NCBI RefSeq assembly: GCF_900167455.1
Contig: NZ_FUWJ01000021.1
Location: 1-34,789, forward strand
Direction of reading: 5' to 3'
DNA: 34,789 nt
Origin: Enhydrobacter aerosaccus
GTDB lineage: Bacteria; Pseudomonadota; Alphaproteobacteria; Reyranellales; Reyranellaceae
Of this stretch, positions 25,723 to 34,246 are shown piece by piece (position 1 is the stretch's first letter; every line of letters starts with the position of its first letter). A model generated the notes under the pieces. It worked only from the letters and a program-made list of their open reading frames with translations. It was not told the DNA's origin and made no database searches. The position numbers and the translations under genes are program-made.

Positions 25723-26597
25723 AGAATGCCCAATCTGCCGGCCGAATCGAGCAAGTGCCCCTCGAGAAGATCTCGGTGATCAATCCCCGGTCGCGTAATC
25801 GCAAGGTATTCGAGGGGATCGTCCGGAATATCGACAAACTGGGCCTAAAGCGGCCAATCACCGTTATCCGCAACCCTGATGGGGGTGATGGATTCGAGCT
25901 GGTCTGCGGGCAAGGTCGCCTCGAGGCCTTCAAGGCCCTGGGGCAGGCCCGCATTCCCGCAATCGTGGTCGAGGCGACTGAAGAGGAAGGGCTCGTCATG
26001 AGCCTGGTTGAAAATATCGCCCGACGACAGCACAGGGCTATCGACCTACTCCAAGACATTGAGGGAATGAAACGTCGAGGGTATGCCGAAGACGAGATTG
26101 CCCGGCGGACGGACCTGACGCCTGAATACGTAAGAGGCGTTATCCATCTGTTGGAGAACGGTGAGCACCGCCTGTTGCGCGCTGTGGAGTCGGAAGCCAT
26201 TCCCCTGAGCGTGGCCATCCAGATCGCTACCTCGGAAGATAGCGACGTCCAGGAGGCCCTGCACAAGGCCTATGAAAACGGCGAGCTCAAGGGCAAGCGG
26301 CTGGCCGCGGCTCAGCATCTCGTGGAGCAGCGTCGGCGCCGCGGAAAGGCGCTGGGGTCGGGGGTGCGCAAGGGTAACTCCAAACTATCACCCAGCGCCC
26401 TCATCCGTACCTACAAGCAAGATGTCGACCGAAAGAGACTGCTCGTGCGCAAGGCTGAGGCCACCCGCGAGCGCCTGATGTTCGTTGTTCATGCGCTCAA
26501 GACGCTGCTTGCGGATGATGAACTGAAAGCCCTTCTCCAGGCAGAAGGCCTCGATACGCTGCCCCGGAACCTGGCCACCCGTATCCAAGGCGCGTGA
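25719..26597 (+). CDS. ParB/RepB/Spo0J-family protein (first)
   Basis: A 292-residue ParB-type protein. The N-terminal ParB/Srx domain shows PLEKISVINPRSRN, LKRPITVI, FELVCGQGRLEAFKALG (the CTP-binding GxxR-like box) and VENIARRQHRAIDLL. An HTH follows (YAEDEIARRTDLTPEYVRGVI). The C terminus is basic and helical. The family acts in segregation or as CTP-dependent DNA-binding clamps. Here it is fused by operon to a serine recombinase rather than to a ParA, so a role in directing recombination or transcription is more likely than partition. The ATGA overlap with the recombinase implies coupling. Confidence 0.9.
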   Translation: MKNAQSAGRIEQVPLEKISVINPRSRNRKVFEGIVRNIDKLGLKRPITVIRNPDGGDGFELVCGQGRLEAFKALGQARIPAIVVEATEEEGLVMSLVENIARRQHRAIDLLQDIEGMKRRGYAEDEIARRTDLTPEYVRGVIHLLENGEHRLLRAVESEAIPLSVAIQIATSEDSDVQEALHKAYENGELKGKRLAAAQHLVEQRRRRGKALGSGVRKGNSKLSPSALIRTYKQDVDRKRLLVRKAEATRERLMFVVHALKTLLADDELKALLQAEGLDTLPRNLATRIQGA

Positions 26598-26598
26598 C

Positions 26599-27486
26599 AT
26601 GCCCGATGGCAGTGTAAAGCAGGCGTTCGCAGAGGCGACCCGGCGCATTGCACTGGCGGAGCTTGTGCCGCTGCGTCCGGTGACCGATGCGATGCGCCGG
26701 ACGCGCAAATTCTCGCAGATCGTGGCGTCTGTACGTGAGATTGGCATGGTCGAGCCGCTTGTTGTTGCGCCAGATCGCCAGTCGCCAGGCCGCTTCGTGG
26801 TTCTAGACGGGCACATGCGCCTGGAGGTGTTGCGTGAGCTTGGGGAGGCCGAAGCACTCTGTCTGCTTGCGACGGAGGATGAGGGCTATACGTATAACAA
26901 TCGCATCAATCGTCTCGCGATCATTCAGGAACACAAGATGATCCTGAAGGCGATTGAACGGGGCGTATCCGAGGAGCGGCTGGCTGCTGTCCTCGACGTC
27001 AATCCCGACCATATCCGGCGCAAGCGCCGCCTCCTCGACGGGATCTGTGACGAGGCCGCAGCCCTCCTTGAAGACAAGCACATCTCGATCAATAGCTTCG
27101 ATGCTCTGAGAAAAATGCGCCCCGAGCGGCAGGTCGAGGCGGCCGAGCTCATGGTCGCGATGAACAAGTTTACAATTTCGTATGCCAGGACACTGCTTGC
27201 GGCGACGCCCGAGGCTCAGCTCGCCCCGGGCAAGCGGCGGCCAAAGCCACGCGGCGTGACCGAGGAACAGCTTGCGCTAATGCAGCGCGAGTCGGCGAAT
27301 CTTGATCGGGAATTCAAACTAATCGAGGAGAACTATGGCGCCGATCATCTCGATCTGGTGCTGGCGCGGGGCTATTTGGCGCGACTGATCGGAAACGAGC
27401 GGGTCGCGCGCTACCTAGACCGCCGTCACAAGGAAATTCTGATGGAATTCGTAGATATCGCGGGACGACAGGCGACGGCCGCCTGA
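26599..27486 (+). CDS. ParB-like protein with RepB-type C-terminal domain (second)
   Basis: A 295-residue protein starting one base after the stop of the preceding gene. It has a ParB/Srx-like domain (VTDAMRRTRKFSQIVASVREIGMVEPLVV, VLDGHMRLEVLRELG), an HTH (RGVSEERLAAVLDVNPDHIRRKRRLL), and a C-terminal region matching the plasmid-partition RepB C-terminal domain (YARTLLAATPEAQL, LARGYLARLIGNERVARYLDRRHKEIL). The trio recombinase, ParB and RepB-like is found repeatedly in Rhizobiales accessory DNA, with no settled function known to me. No ParA/RepA is encoded in the window. Confidence 0.88.
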   Translation: MPDGSVKQAFAEATRRIALAELVPLRPVTDAMRRTRKFSQIVASVREIGMVEPLVVAPDRQSPGRFVVLDGHMRLEVLRELGEAEALCLLATEDEGYTYNNRINRLAIIQEHKMILKAIERGVSEERLAAVLDVNPDHIRRKRRLLDGICDEAAALLEDKHISINSFDALRKMRPERQVEAAELMVAMNKFTISYARTLLAATPEAQLAPGKRRPKPRGVTEEQLALMQRESANLDREFKLIEENYGADHLDLVLARGYLARLIGNERVARYLDRRHKEILMEFVDIAGRQATAA

Positions 27487-27778
27487 ATTCGGACAGACCT
27501 GCTGTCCGCGGGGACCCGGACCCATCAAGCGCGGGGACCACGGGAGACGCTGCACTGTGAGGCAGATCAAGCGTGGTGGCGGGAAAGGCGGCGAACCCGT
27601 CCTGAGCCCGCCAGGCTGGAAATCATAGGCCAGCCGCGTGTGCTTCGGCGCACGATGTCGGGGCGTGCTGGATCGCTTGGGCCGTCTATATGATCTGGCA
27701 CGCCCGCCGGCCCCTGTGATCATTAGGAGTTGCCACGGGCCATAAAACCTATGAGTGTTGATCCGAGACACTACCTAG

Positions 27779-28069
27779 ATGATGCTTAGAGCCGTATTTG
27801 CTAGCATCGCGTTGTCGCTTGCGCTTCATTGCGCGCCGGTACTTGCGCAGCGGCTTTCAGACGATGCCATTCGAAAACTGATGATCGAAGAGAGTCTCGC
27901 CGGGTACCGAGGAAGCTGCCCGTGTCCCGAATTCAGGGCAGCGAATGGAAGCCGTTGCGGTGCCCGAAGTGCCTATTCAAAGAGAGTCGGCGGCGGGTTG
28001 CTATGCTATCCAACGGACATCTCGCCTGAGATGCTCCAAGCCTACAAAAAGAAGCATGGCATGTTGTGA
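27779..28069 (+). CDS. Small secreted Cys-containing protein
   Basis: A 96-residue protein with a clear signal peptide (hydrophobic VFASIALSLALHCAPVLA, cleavage after AxA near residue 23), so it should be periplasmic or secreted. The mature part has four cysteines in YRGSCPCPEF, GSRCGARSAYSKR and LLCYPTDIS, likely two disulphides. This pattern recurs in small hypothetical proteins of proteobacterial plasmids and phages; function is unknown. Start at the first of two adjacent ATGs. It may or may not belong with the membrane cluster downstream. Confidence 0.7.
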   Translation: MMLRAVFASIALSLALHCAPVLAQRLSDDAIRKLMIEESLAGYRGSCPCPEFRAANGSRCGARSAYSKRVGGGLLCYPTDISPEMLQAYKKKHGML

Positions 28070-28208
28070 TCTCCGAATCTTCCCATTTTGCCCAGATTTC
28101 TGGCGTCAGCCGCTCGAATACAACTGTCGCGTGCGACTAGAGCGTTGCCTTTCACACTATCCTACGCGAAGTTAAGCTAATGGAGTGCGGCACGACGAGG
28201 CCGCGCAA

Positions 28209-29708
28209 ATGGGGGCAGTTCTTGAAGTTGAGTGGTCAGGCGCAATGAGCGTGTTTGATCGCGTCCGCGCGTTGGTCCGCCCTGAGGTGGATCGTACCTA
28301 TACGGCCGACATCAAACCCTTAATGGATTTCTCAACTCTGGACTTGGAGAAGATCCGGACAGATCTCGCTATTGCTAAGCGCGGTTCAGAGCGCGGGAGC
28401 CAAAACGAGCCACCTTCGAGTGCCAGCAGTCTGGACGAGGTCGAGCTTGATATTGTCGATTCCATCTCGTCTCTTCGGAATGAAGCATTCGAGAATTACC
28501 ATAAGCAGACGTCGGCCTATGACGGCCGCCTTGCCAGACTCGACTTGCGGACGATCGTTCCTGAAATCAAGACGATGCTCCATGACGCAGAGGCGGACTT
28601 CGGAGCTGAAGTCACGAAGGACACAAACTACGTCTTCGCAAAAAAGCAGGAAGTGACAGAAGCCGAAGAGGCCTACAAATTATTTCGATCTAGAAACAAG
28701 CTTGAGAAGCTTCCTGAGCTCGAGAAGAACCCAGCGCTCGCATTTGCGATTCTTCTGTCGATCTTCGTCGTAGAGACTATCGCCAATTCAGGCTTTTTCA
28801 GTGCCACTCATCCTGGCGGTCTGCTCGGCGCCATCTTCGAGGCCGCTGCCATTTCGGTGATAAATCTCGCGGTAGGTTTTCTTTTGGGTATCGTTGCATT
28901 GCGATACATTCGATTGCCGTCCGCAGTATGGCGCCTATCGATGACACTGCTGGCGATCACCCTTATTTCATTGGCAGTCGTATTCAACTTCTTCGCGGCC
29001 CACTATCGTGACGCGTTTGCGCTGGTGTCACCTGAAGCAGACGATTTCATGCTGAGAGCGTCGCGTATGGCGCTAGCCAACCTCGTGTCCAAGAAATACG
29101 AGCTGGTCGGTTTTCAGTCCTATCTCATGGTGTTGGTCGGCTTACTGGTCGTGACCTACGCGACCTACAAGGGGATGACCTGGGTCGATCCTTATCCTGG
29201 ATATGGCGTTGTTTACCGTCGATATCTCTTGCGGCGGCACGAATATCTCCGACTGGTAGATGAGCTCGTTCGGAATTTGCAGAATCGCAAGGATCAGGCC
29301 GTTGCCGAATTGCGCGAGTCGATCACTGATATTCGACGCCGTGATGAGGAATATGGCGTTGTCATTTCAGAGCGTAGCCGGCTGACCCATCGCTACAATG
29401 CCTATCTCGATAGCTTAGAGCGGGCATCGGAGGCTCTGGTGGCTGGATACCGCGAAGCCAATCGTAAGGCTCGTTCTGAGCCGCCCCCTAAGACCTTTGA
29501 GCAGCCATGGCGACCCGGCTGGTCCAAGGAAACAGTCCTGGGCGACACTAGCAAAGAAGAGCGCAAGGCCGCGATTGAGGAGCTGCTCACGGCGATCGCA
29601 TCGTCGCAGACGGAGCTCCTTGAGGCTTTCAACGCTGCATTGAAAGAATACGAAAGGCTACGCGACTTCGGTGGTCCCGTAGTGGGAAATGTCGCTGCGC
29701 GGGCCTAA
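28209..29708 (+). CDS. Four-TM coiled-coil membrane protein, first gene of the motor-like cluster
   Basis: A protein of about 500 residues with an N-terminal soluble helical region, four TM segments (FAILLSIFVVETIANSGFF; ISVINLAVGFLLGIVALRYI; LLAITLISLAVVFNFFAAHY; LMVLVGLLVVTYATYKGM) and a long C-terminal coiled-coil-like tail rich in Arg/Glu. I do not recognise the family. Start ATG 28209 has AGG eight bases upstream; ATG 28245 or GTG 28185 are alternatives. It overlaps the next gene by 20 bp. Together with MotA/MotB-like partners it may be a further part of an inner-membrane complex. Confidence 0.8.
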   Translation: MGAVLEVEWSGAMSVFDRVRALVRPEVDRTYTADIKPLMDFSTLDLEKIRTDLAIAKRGSERGSQNEPPSSASSLDEVELDIVDSISSLRNEAFENYHKQTSAYDGRLARLDLRTIVPEIKTMLHDAEADFGAEVTKDTNYVFAKKQEVTEAEEAYKLFRSRNKLEKLPELEKNPALAFAILLSIFVVETIANSGFFSATHPGGLLGAIFEAAAISVINLAVGFLLGIVALRYIRLPSAVWRLSMTLLAITLISLAVVFNFFAAHYRDAFALVSPEADDFMLRASRMALANLVSKKYELVGFQSYLMVLVGLLVVTYATYKGMTWVDPYPGYGVVYRRYLLRRHEYLRLVDELVRNLQNRKDQAVAELRESITDIRRRDEEYGVVISERSRLTHRYNAYLDSLERASEALVAGYREANRKARSEPPPKTFEQPWRPGWSKETVLGDTSKEERKAAIEELLTAIASSQTELLEAFNAALKEYERLRDFGGPVVGNVAARA

Positions 29709-30606
29709 TCGCAATTCAGCACGCCGGGAAGCGGCGTCGCTCGGTCCGCGCGGCGGCTGGATTACGCCCGTTAGCGTTGCCGTCATTGTGATGCTCATTG
29801 GCCTAGTGGGCGCGGCGTTCTGGTTTTCCCAGACCGAGAAGGCCGAGCGGATTGAGCTTAATGCGGCGGACCTTTGCCCTAAGGACACCGCGCGAAATCC
29901 GCCCTCCGTTTACGTGGTCCTCGTTGATCAGACAGACCCTCTGGAGGAACTGGCCCGTGTTTCGGTAGCAAATGAAGTATTGCAGTTGCTGAAGTCGGAG
30001 CTTGAGGGGGAAAGCGACGTCGCTGCCAAGCGGAATGCGAGAGTAGAGGTCTGGACCTTTACGGCCGGCGCCCCGAACGCCGCCAATATGTATCGCGTGG
30101 GCAATGTTCAGCTGGTACTCGCCAAGTCCCTGAGCATTTGCAATCCCGGCGCGCCCGCTAAATGGGATCACCTCTATCGGAATGTGGACGTGGTTCGCCG
30201 GCAACATGCACGCTTCTATGCATCGTTGAAGGATATCGTTGAGCAAAGCCTCGCTTTTAAGGAAGCGCCGCGATCACCGATCATTGAGGCGCTATTCGGC
30301 ATAGGCGCCAAGGTCTTTACTACCCCAGAGCTTGCCGCCGCGGGAAAGCATCTGATTCTGGTCTCAGATCTCGTTCAGGGCACTCAAACGGTGGACTTCT
30401 TTCAGTCTGGTTACAAACCCGACTACCCAGCCTGGCGGAGGACCACTGCTGGTCGCCAGACCCTGCCTGAATTGGCGAAGGTAGATGTGACCGCGATCAT
30501 GATCCCGGGTTCTCGGCCGGATTTGCAAACCGAAGGTCTGATCGGGTTTTGGACGAAGCTATTCGATGCAGCCGGCGCTACTCCGAAGTTCATAAAGAAG
30601 CCCTAG
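29689..30606 (+). CDS. Membrane-anchored VWA-like protein
   Basis: A 305-residue protein with one N-terminal TM segment (ITPVSVAVIVMLIGLVGAAFWF) and a domain resembling von Willebrand factor A: VYVVLVDQTDPLEE as strand 1 with a degenerate MIDAS (DQTDP), APRSPIIEALFGIG, and LILVSDLVQGT, the place of the third MIDAS aspartate. The domain would lie in the periplasm. ATG 29689 overlaps the preceding stop region by 20 bp, and the next gene starts nine bases after its stop. A protein-interaction or scaffolding role for the complex is inferred. Confidence 0.72.
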   Translation: MSLRGPNRNSARREAASLGPRGGWITPVSVAVIVMLIGLVGAAFWFSQTEKAERIELNAADLCPKDTARNPPSVYVVLVDQTDPLEELARVSVANEVLQLLKSELEGESDVAAKRNARVEVWTFTAGAPNAANMYRVGNVQLVLAKSLSICNPGAPAKWDHLYRNVDVVRRQHARFYASLKDIVEQSLAFKEAPRSPIIEALFGIGAKVFTTPELAAAGKHLILVSDLVQGTQTVDFFQSGYKPDYPAWRRTTAGRQTLPELAKVDVTAIMIPGSRPDLQTEGLIGFWTKLFDAAGATPKFIKKP

Positions 30607-30615
30607 AGCGCGACC

Positions 30616-31812
30616 ATGACTGAAACCAAAACCTTAGACCGGAAGCTTGCCATTCGTGAGCGGTGGCGCCTCTTTCTGGATCGAGGGGTACTTGCGCTCT
30701 TTCTCGTTGCGGGAAGCTTACTTGTCATTGGCCTCAAGCAGGCGGCGTTGCCTCTGCCGATACGTATCGGCGTGCCGATCGCGCTCATACTTCTCTATGC
30801 GGCTTTGACTTTGTCCCGAACGCGGTTTCGCCTGCGCTACGACCAAGCTGGCGACAACTGCTACTATATGGGTTTCATTTTTACGCTCGTGTCGCTGGGA
30901 GTCGCGCTCTACCAAATCCAGACCGATCTCGGCATGCAAGAGTACGGCATATCGATCGTCAAAGACTTTGGCTTGGCGCTCAGCACAACAATCACGGGCA
31001 TCATTTGTCGCGTTTCACTCAGCCAACTTCGTGAAGATGCACACGATATCGAGGAGGCTTCCCGCCGTGAACTGATCGAGCATTCGCGCGCCCTCAGCGG
31101 GCAGCTCCGGGCCTCGGTCAGTATGATCGCCGAGTTACGACAACAGACCGAGGAGCGCCTTAAGAATTACGTGTTTGAGATGGCTCAAGTCGTCAAAGAG
31201 CATGAGGCTCGAGCGGTCGATCTAAAGAACTCGACGAGTAAATTGGTCGAAAGCGTAAAAGAGCTGGCAGCAGATCTTGCTTCGTCGGCAATTCCCACTG
31301 GAAAACTGCGTGAAGAGACAGCGCAGACATTGAATGCGATCTCACTCCTGACCGAGACGCTGCAACGCGCCAATACGGCTCTTAGCCAAATAGAAGTCGC
31401 CACTGGCCGCGTAACTGACAGCTACGACAAGACCTCGACGGCGGGCCTCAATGTGGCCGCCCACGAGACCAAGGTTGCCGAAAGCATGGCGGCAGGTGCG
31501 ATTGCAGTGCGCCAATTGTCAGAGGCCACGGTAAAGCTGAATGAATCGCTTCACCTCGCGTCGTCTGGCGCGCAGGCCTACAAAGCGATGGCCGACGAAG
31601 TCCGCAATGTTACGGAGGCACTGAAGTCGGCCGCGAGAAGTGTCGCTAGTTCTAATTCGAGCCTTAGTGCGGCCGGGGCGAGCCTCGCCACACAGTTTGA
31701 GACCGTAGAGCGTCTTGCCCGTAGCCTCGGTGAGCAGGCCCAAGCGTTGGCTGTAAGTCACGCCCGTCTTCAGCAAGCCGACACGCAGCCGGCGGCCGTC
31801 GCGGCGCAATAG
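30616..31812 (+). CDS. MotA/TolQ/ZorA-like proton-channel protein with long coiled-coil tail
   Basis: A 398-residue protein with four TM segments (about residues 25-40, 48-67, 85-103, 118-137). The last two read MGFIFTLVSLGVALY and FGLALSTTITGIICRV, the pair that in MotA, ExbB and TolQ forms the ion channel. From residue 140 to 390 it is a continuous helical, coiled-coil-like tail (Ala/Glu/Leu/Lys-rich), a layout described for ZorA of the Zorya defence system, where the tail extends into the cytosol. It is followed at once by a MotB/ZorB-like gene. No ZorC, ZorD or ZorE partner was found, so this is not a canonical Zorya locus. Confidence 0.78.
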   Translation: MTETKTLDRKLAIRERWRLFLDRGVLALFLVAGSLLVIGLKQAALPLPIRIGVPIALILLYAALTLSRTRFRLRYDQAGDNCYYMGFIFTLVSLGVALYQIQTDLGMQEYGISIVKDFGLALSTTITGIICRVSLSQLREDAHDIEEASRRELIEHSRALSGQLRASVSMIAELRQQTEERLKNYVFEMAQVVKEHEARAVDLKNSTSKLVESVKELAADLASSAIPTGKLREETAQTLNAISLLTETLQRANTALSQIEVATGRVTDSYDKTSTAGLNVAAHETKVAESMAAGAIAVRQLSEATVKLNESLHLASSGAQAYKAMADEVRNVTEALKSAARSVASSNSSLSAAGASLATQFETVERLARSLGEQAQALAVSHARLQQADTQPAAVAAQ

Positions 31813-31827
31813 TTGTAGAGGGGTCAT

Positions 31828-32805
31828 ATGTCCATTCGGCTCGATGGTCAGGCCTATAGGCGCGGAGTTGTCTTCGGCTTTACTGTTGCTGAGGTGGTTC
31901 TGCTCTTGGTCTTCTGCCTGCTCCTACTTTTTATGCCAGTACTCTTGTCTGAGACCTCGAGGCGAACCTCGACGGCGTCGGCCGCCTGGAACTCAACCGC
32001 AGACGCCACCAAATCCGCAGCGAAATCTATTGACGATAACAGCGCCCCGTCAAAGGTCGGCAGTCCAAGCGATTCACAACGTCAAGCCAGTCGCGAACCC
32101 AAGCCACGCCTGCCAGAAGACTGGAAGGTGCTGGTGCCAGAAGGAGCGGGGCAGGGGCGCGAGGAGGGCCCAAATGGACCTCGTGACACCAAGATGGCGC
32201 CCCCGACTGGCCAGCCGATGCCCGGGCTCACATTAGACGGGATCTGTCGCAAGCTGGGTATTCCCGTACCCAAGTGCACTGCCGCAAATGCTGAGGAGCT
32301 GCTCCACAATGCTGGCAAGCACAACTGGCCGCCGATAATTCCGCTCAAAGAAGCGGACGGCTACTACTTTGTCGTTGGTAGTGCTGAACCCTCTTCTGAT
32401 TTCCGTGACAAGCTCATAAGTGCTGTGATTCCGGAAATCATGAAATACGCAGCGCAATTCCAGACGGACGTTATTGAAGTCGTTGGCCACACAGACGAGC
32501 AGCCAATTAAAGGGCTCAGCTCCAATATCGACACGACAATGTTTGATGTGCTGCTAAGGGGTGAGTCTGCGGCGAAGATGGGCGTCGCCGACAACGCTGG
32601 ATTGGGCTTCGCGCGCGCCGCAGCAATCGTCCAAGTGCTAAGGCAGGACAATCGCTTGTCCAAGATGACCGTGCTGCCTCTATCAGCCGCACAAGTAGTA
32701 GATATCAATGGAAAATTAGCCGACGGTACGAGCAATGGTGACGTTAAACAGCGCCGGCGTATCGAGATCCGACTAAGGCAAAGTGACCCGGCTGCTCCCC
32801 GTTAA
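31828..32805 (+). CDS. MotB/ZorB-like stator protein with OmpA peptidoglycan-binding domain
   Basis: A 325-residue protein with one N-terminal TM segment (residues about 14-41) that carries an acidic residue at E22 (FTVAEVVLLL) where MotB/ZorB have the proton-accepting Asp. A long Pro/Ser/Arg-rich linker follows, then a C-terminal OmpA-like domain: IEVVGHTDEQP, GFARAAAIVQVLR and RRRIEIRLR. It would anchor the complex to peptidoglycan. ATG 31828 has AGAGGGG before it. It lies 15 bp after the MotA-like gene and is followed by the S1/P1 nuclease gene, whose start is within 8 bp. Confidence 0.85.
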   Translation: MSIRLDGQAYRRGVVFGFTVAEVVLLLVFCLLLLFMPVLLSETSRRTSTASAAWNSTADATKSAAKSIDDNSAPSKVGSPSDSQRQASREPKPRLPEDWKVLVPEGAGQGREEGPNGPRDTKMAPPTGQPMPGLTLDGICRKLGIPVPKCTAANAEELLHNAGKHNWPPIIPLKEADGYYFVVGSAEPSSDFRDKLISAVIPEIMKYAAQFQTDVIEVVGHTDEQPIKGLSSNIDTTMFDVLLRGESAAKMGVADNAGLGFARAAAIVQVLRQDNRLSKMTVLPLSAAQVVDINGKLADGTSNGDVKQRRRIEIRLRQSDPAAPR

Positions 32806-32812
32806 TCTGGCA

Positions 32813-33637
32813 ATGGCCCTTCGAGTAAAAGTCGCCGCAATAGCTCTTCTAGGCGGCCTGTTGCTTTCAGGTGAAGCCTGTGCCTGGGGTGATATGGGTC
32901 ACAAGATCATTTGCGAATTGGCGTCGCGCCTGGTGACGCAGCAAACGCACACTAAAATTGAGCAGATGATTCGCGCCGATGGTGAGTTCTCTTCCTTTTC
33001 AGAAGCCTGCACATGGGCGGATCAACCACGCAAACGGGCTGGAGAGCATTTCCTAAATCTGCCCCGCAATTCTATGGGGCTGAGCGCTGAGAATTGTGAC
33101 GGTGCGAGTGAATGCGTGGTGACCGCAATTGATAAAGATTTCGCGGCGTTAGCGGCAAAGACCACAGATGCACAAAGTCGAGTGACTTCCCTCAAATTTC
33201 TTGGACATTGGGTAGGGGACGTTCACCAGCCGCTGCACGTTTCATTTGCCGATGATCGTGGCGGCAACGAAATCAAGACGACGGGCGAGTGCGGCCCAAA
33301 TTTGCATGCGATTTGGGACACCTGCCTCGTGGATCGGGCAGTGGGCGCCGATGTTGACGCTGCGGCGAGTAAGCTTCTTTCAGAAGTTACACCTCAGCAG
33401 CGGCGCCAATGGGCTGGCGGTACAGCTAAGGATTGGGCCAACGAAGCGTTCGCTATAGCTAGACGTCAAGAAACACAGTACTGCGAACAGCAAGGCGATT
33501 CGTTCTGCGTTCGGCGGGCAGCCAGTGTTACGATTGACTCGGCTTATGTGGCGGTGAACTCGTCAGTTGTGCGAGAGCAATTATTGAAAGCGGCGGTCCG
33601 GCTCGCTCGGCTCCTCGATCGCGCTTTGTCGCCATAG
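32813..33637 (+). CDS. S1/P1-family nuclease, exported
   Basis: A 274-residue zinc nuclease cutting single-stranded nucleic acid. ATG 32813 gives a signal peptide (VAAIALLGGLLLSGEACA) after which the mature protein begins WGDMGH. In S1/P1 enzymes the N-terminal Trp and this His bind zinc. Other zinc ligands are visible: SEACTWADQ, EHFLNLP, FLGHWVGDVHQPLHV (H, D, H, H) and NLHAIWDTCLVD (H, D). All look intact. A GTG at 32783 would overlap the previous gene and place ten extra residues before the signal peptide. It closes the motor-like operon, so a periplasmic effector role is plausible. Confidence 0.88.
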   Translation: MALRVKVAAIALLGGLLLSGEACAWGDMGHKIICELASRLVTQQTHTKIEQMIRADGEFSSFSEACTWADQPRKRAGEHFLNLPRNSMGLSAENCDGASECVVTAIDKDFAALAAKTTDAQSRVTSLKFLGHWVGDVHQPLHVSFADDRGGNEIKTTGECGPNLHAIWDTCLVDRAVGADVDAAASKLLSEVTPQQRRQWAGGTAKDWANEAFAIARRQETQYCEQQGDSFCVRRAASVTIDSAYVAVNSSVVREQLLKAAVRLARLLDRALSP

Positions 33638-33649
33638 CATCTGGCGACA
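33627..33649 (+). other. Perfect 8-bp stem-loop at the end of the S1/P1 gene
   Basis: TGTCGCCA (33627-33634) and TGGCGACA (33642-33649) form a perfect stem with a 7-base loop that starts with the stop codon TAG. There is no T-tract, so it is a weak terminator or an mRNA 3'-stability hairpin for the operon. Confidence 0.4.
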
Positions 33650-33689
33650 TGGCGTGCCTGAAGTGCCGTCCCGACGAGAAATTCCACCC

Positions 33690-34178
33690 TCAAGAAGGCT
33701 CTGGGACTAGGCGAATTTCGTCCTCCCTGCCTTCCCCTTCAAGTACACCGTTGATGACGATTGCGTAGTAAGCTGACCCGCCTGGTAGCCTCGGCAGAGA
33801 TAGCCAAATACCCACGCCGTACTTAAAGACACCATTCTGCCTAGTTAGATGTTTAAGCTTCTCAAGATCAGTGGCGTTGACTGATTTGGGGCGAGTGATT
33901 CGAGATTTAACTTCGCATGCCAGGAGATTGGGGCCCTCGTGCCCGCGTTTGTGAAGTAGAAGGTCAATTCTTCGACGCGTATTGCCAACGACCTTCGCCG
34001 CGCCATCAGCCATCTGGTCATATTCGATGTCGACTCGAATGCCTCGTCGCTCTAGGCGGCGGACGAACAGGTGTCGCGAAAGGCAAATCCCAAGGCGACC
34101 CGAGAGAGCTCGCTCGTGCGCGCGCTGCCTTCCTACGTACGGAGATTCATTCACTACCGAACGAGCGGCGGCCAACAA
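33690..34178 (-). CDS. Putative PD-(D/E)XK nuclease-like protein
   Basis: A 162-residue protein with RRRIDLLLHKRG followed by NLLACEVKSR, giving the D...ExK core of PD-(D/E)XK nucleases, and a C-terminal beta-rich part (YAIVINGVLEG). The N-terminal 60 residues are helical and basic. TTG 34178 was chosen because a stop lies just upstream and no ATG fits; this start is uncertain. It is convergent to the S1/P1 operon and downstream of the DUF2235 remnant. It could be an orphan restriction-type nuclease or a defence fragment. Confidence 0.6.
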   Translation of the reverse strand: MLAAARSVVNESPYVGRQRAHERALSGRLGICLSRHLFVRRLERRGIRVDIEYDQMADGAAKVVGNTRRRIDLLLHKRGHEGPNLLACEVKSRITRPKSVNATDLEKLKHLTRQNGVFKYGVGIWLSLPRLPGGSAYYAIVINGVLEGEGREDEIRLVPEPS

Positions 34179-34246
34179 TGCGTCGACCAGTTTCTGTTGC
34201 TATTCAGAAAGATTGCCACCGGTAGGCAAGGTTGGGCATTTCCCGA

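Noticed and set aside
25719..27486. Plasmid repABC partition/replication operon
   Set aside because: Two ParB-type genes are present, but there is no ParA/RepA and no RepC, and the operon begins with a serine recombinase.
30616..32805. Canonical Zorya type I/II/III system
   Set aside because: The MotA/MotB-like pair fits, but no ZorC, ZorD helicase, ZorE, ZorF or ZorG candidate is present; the partners are different proteins.
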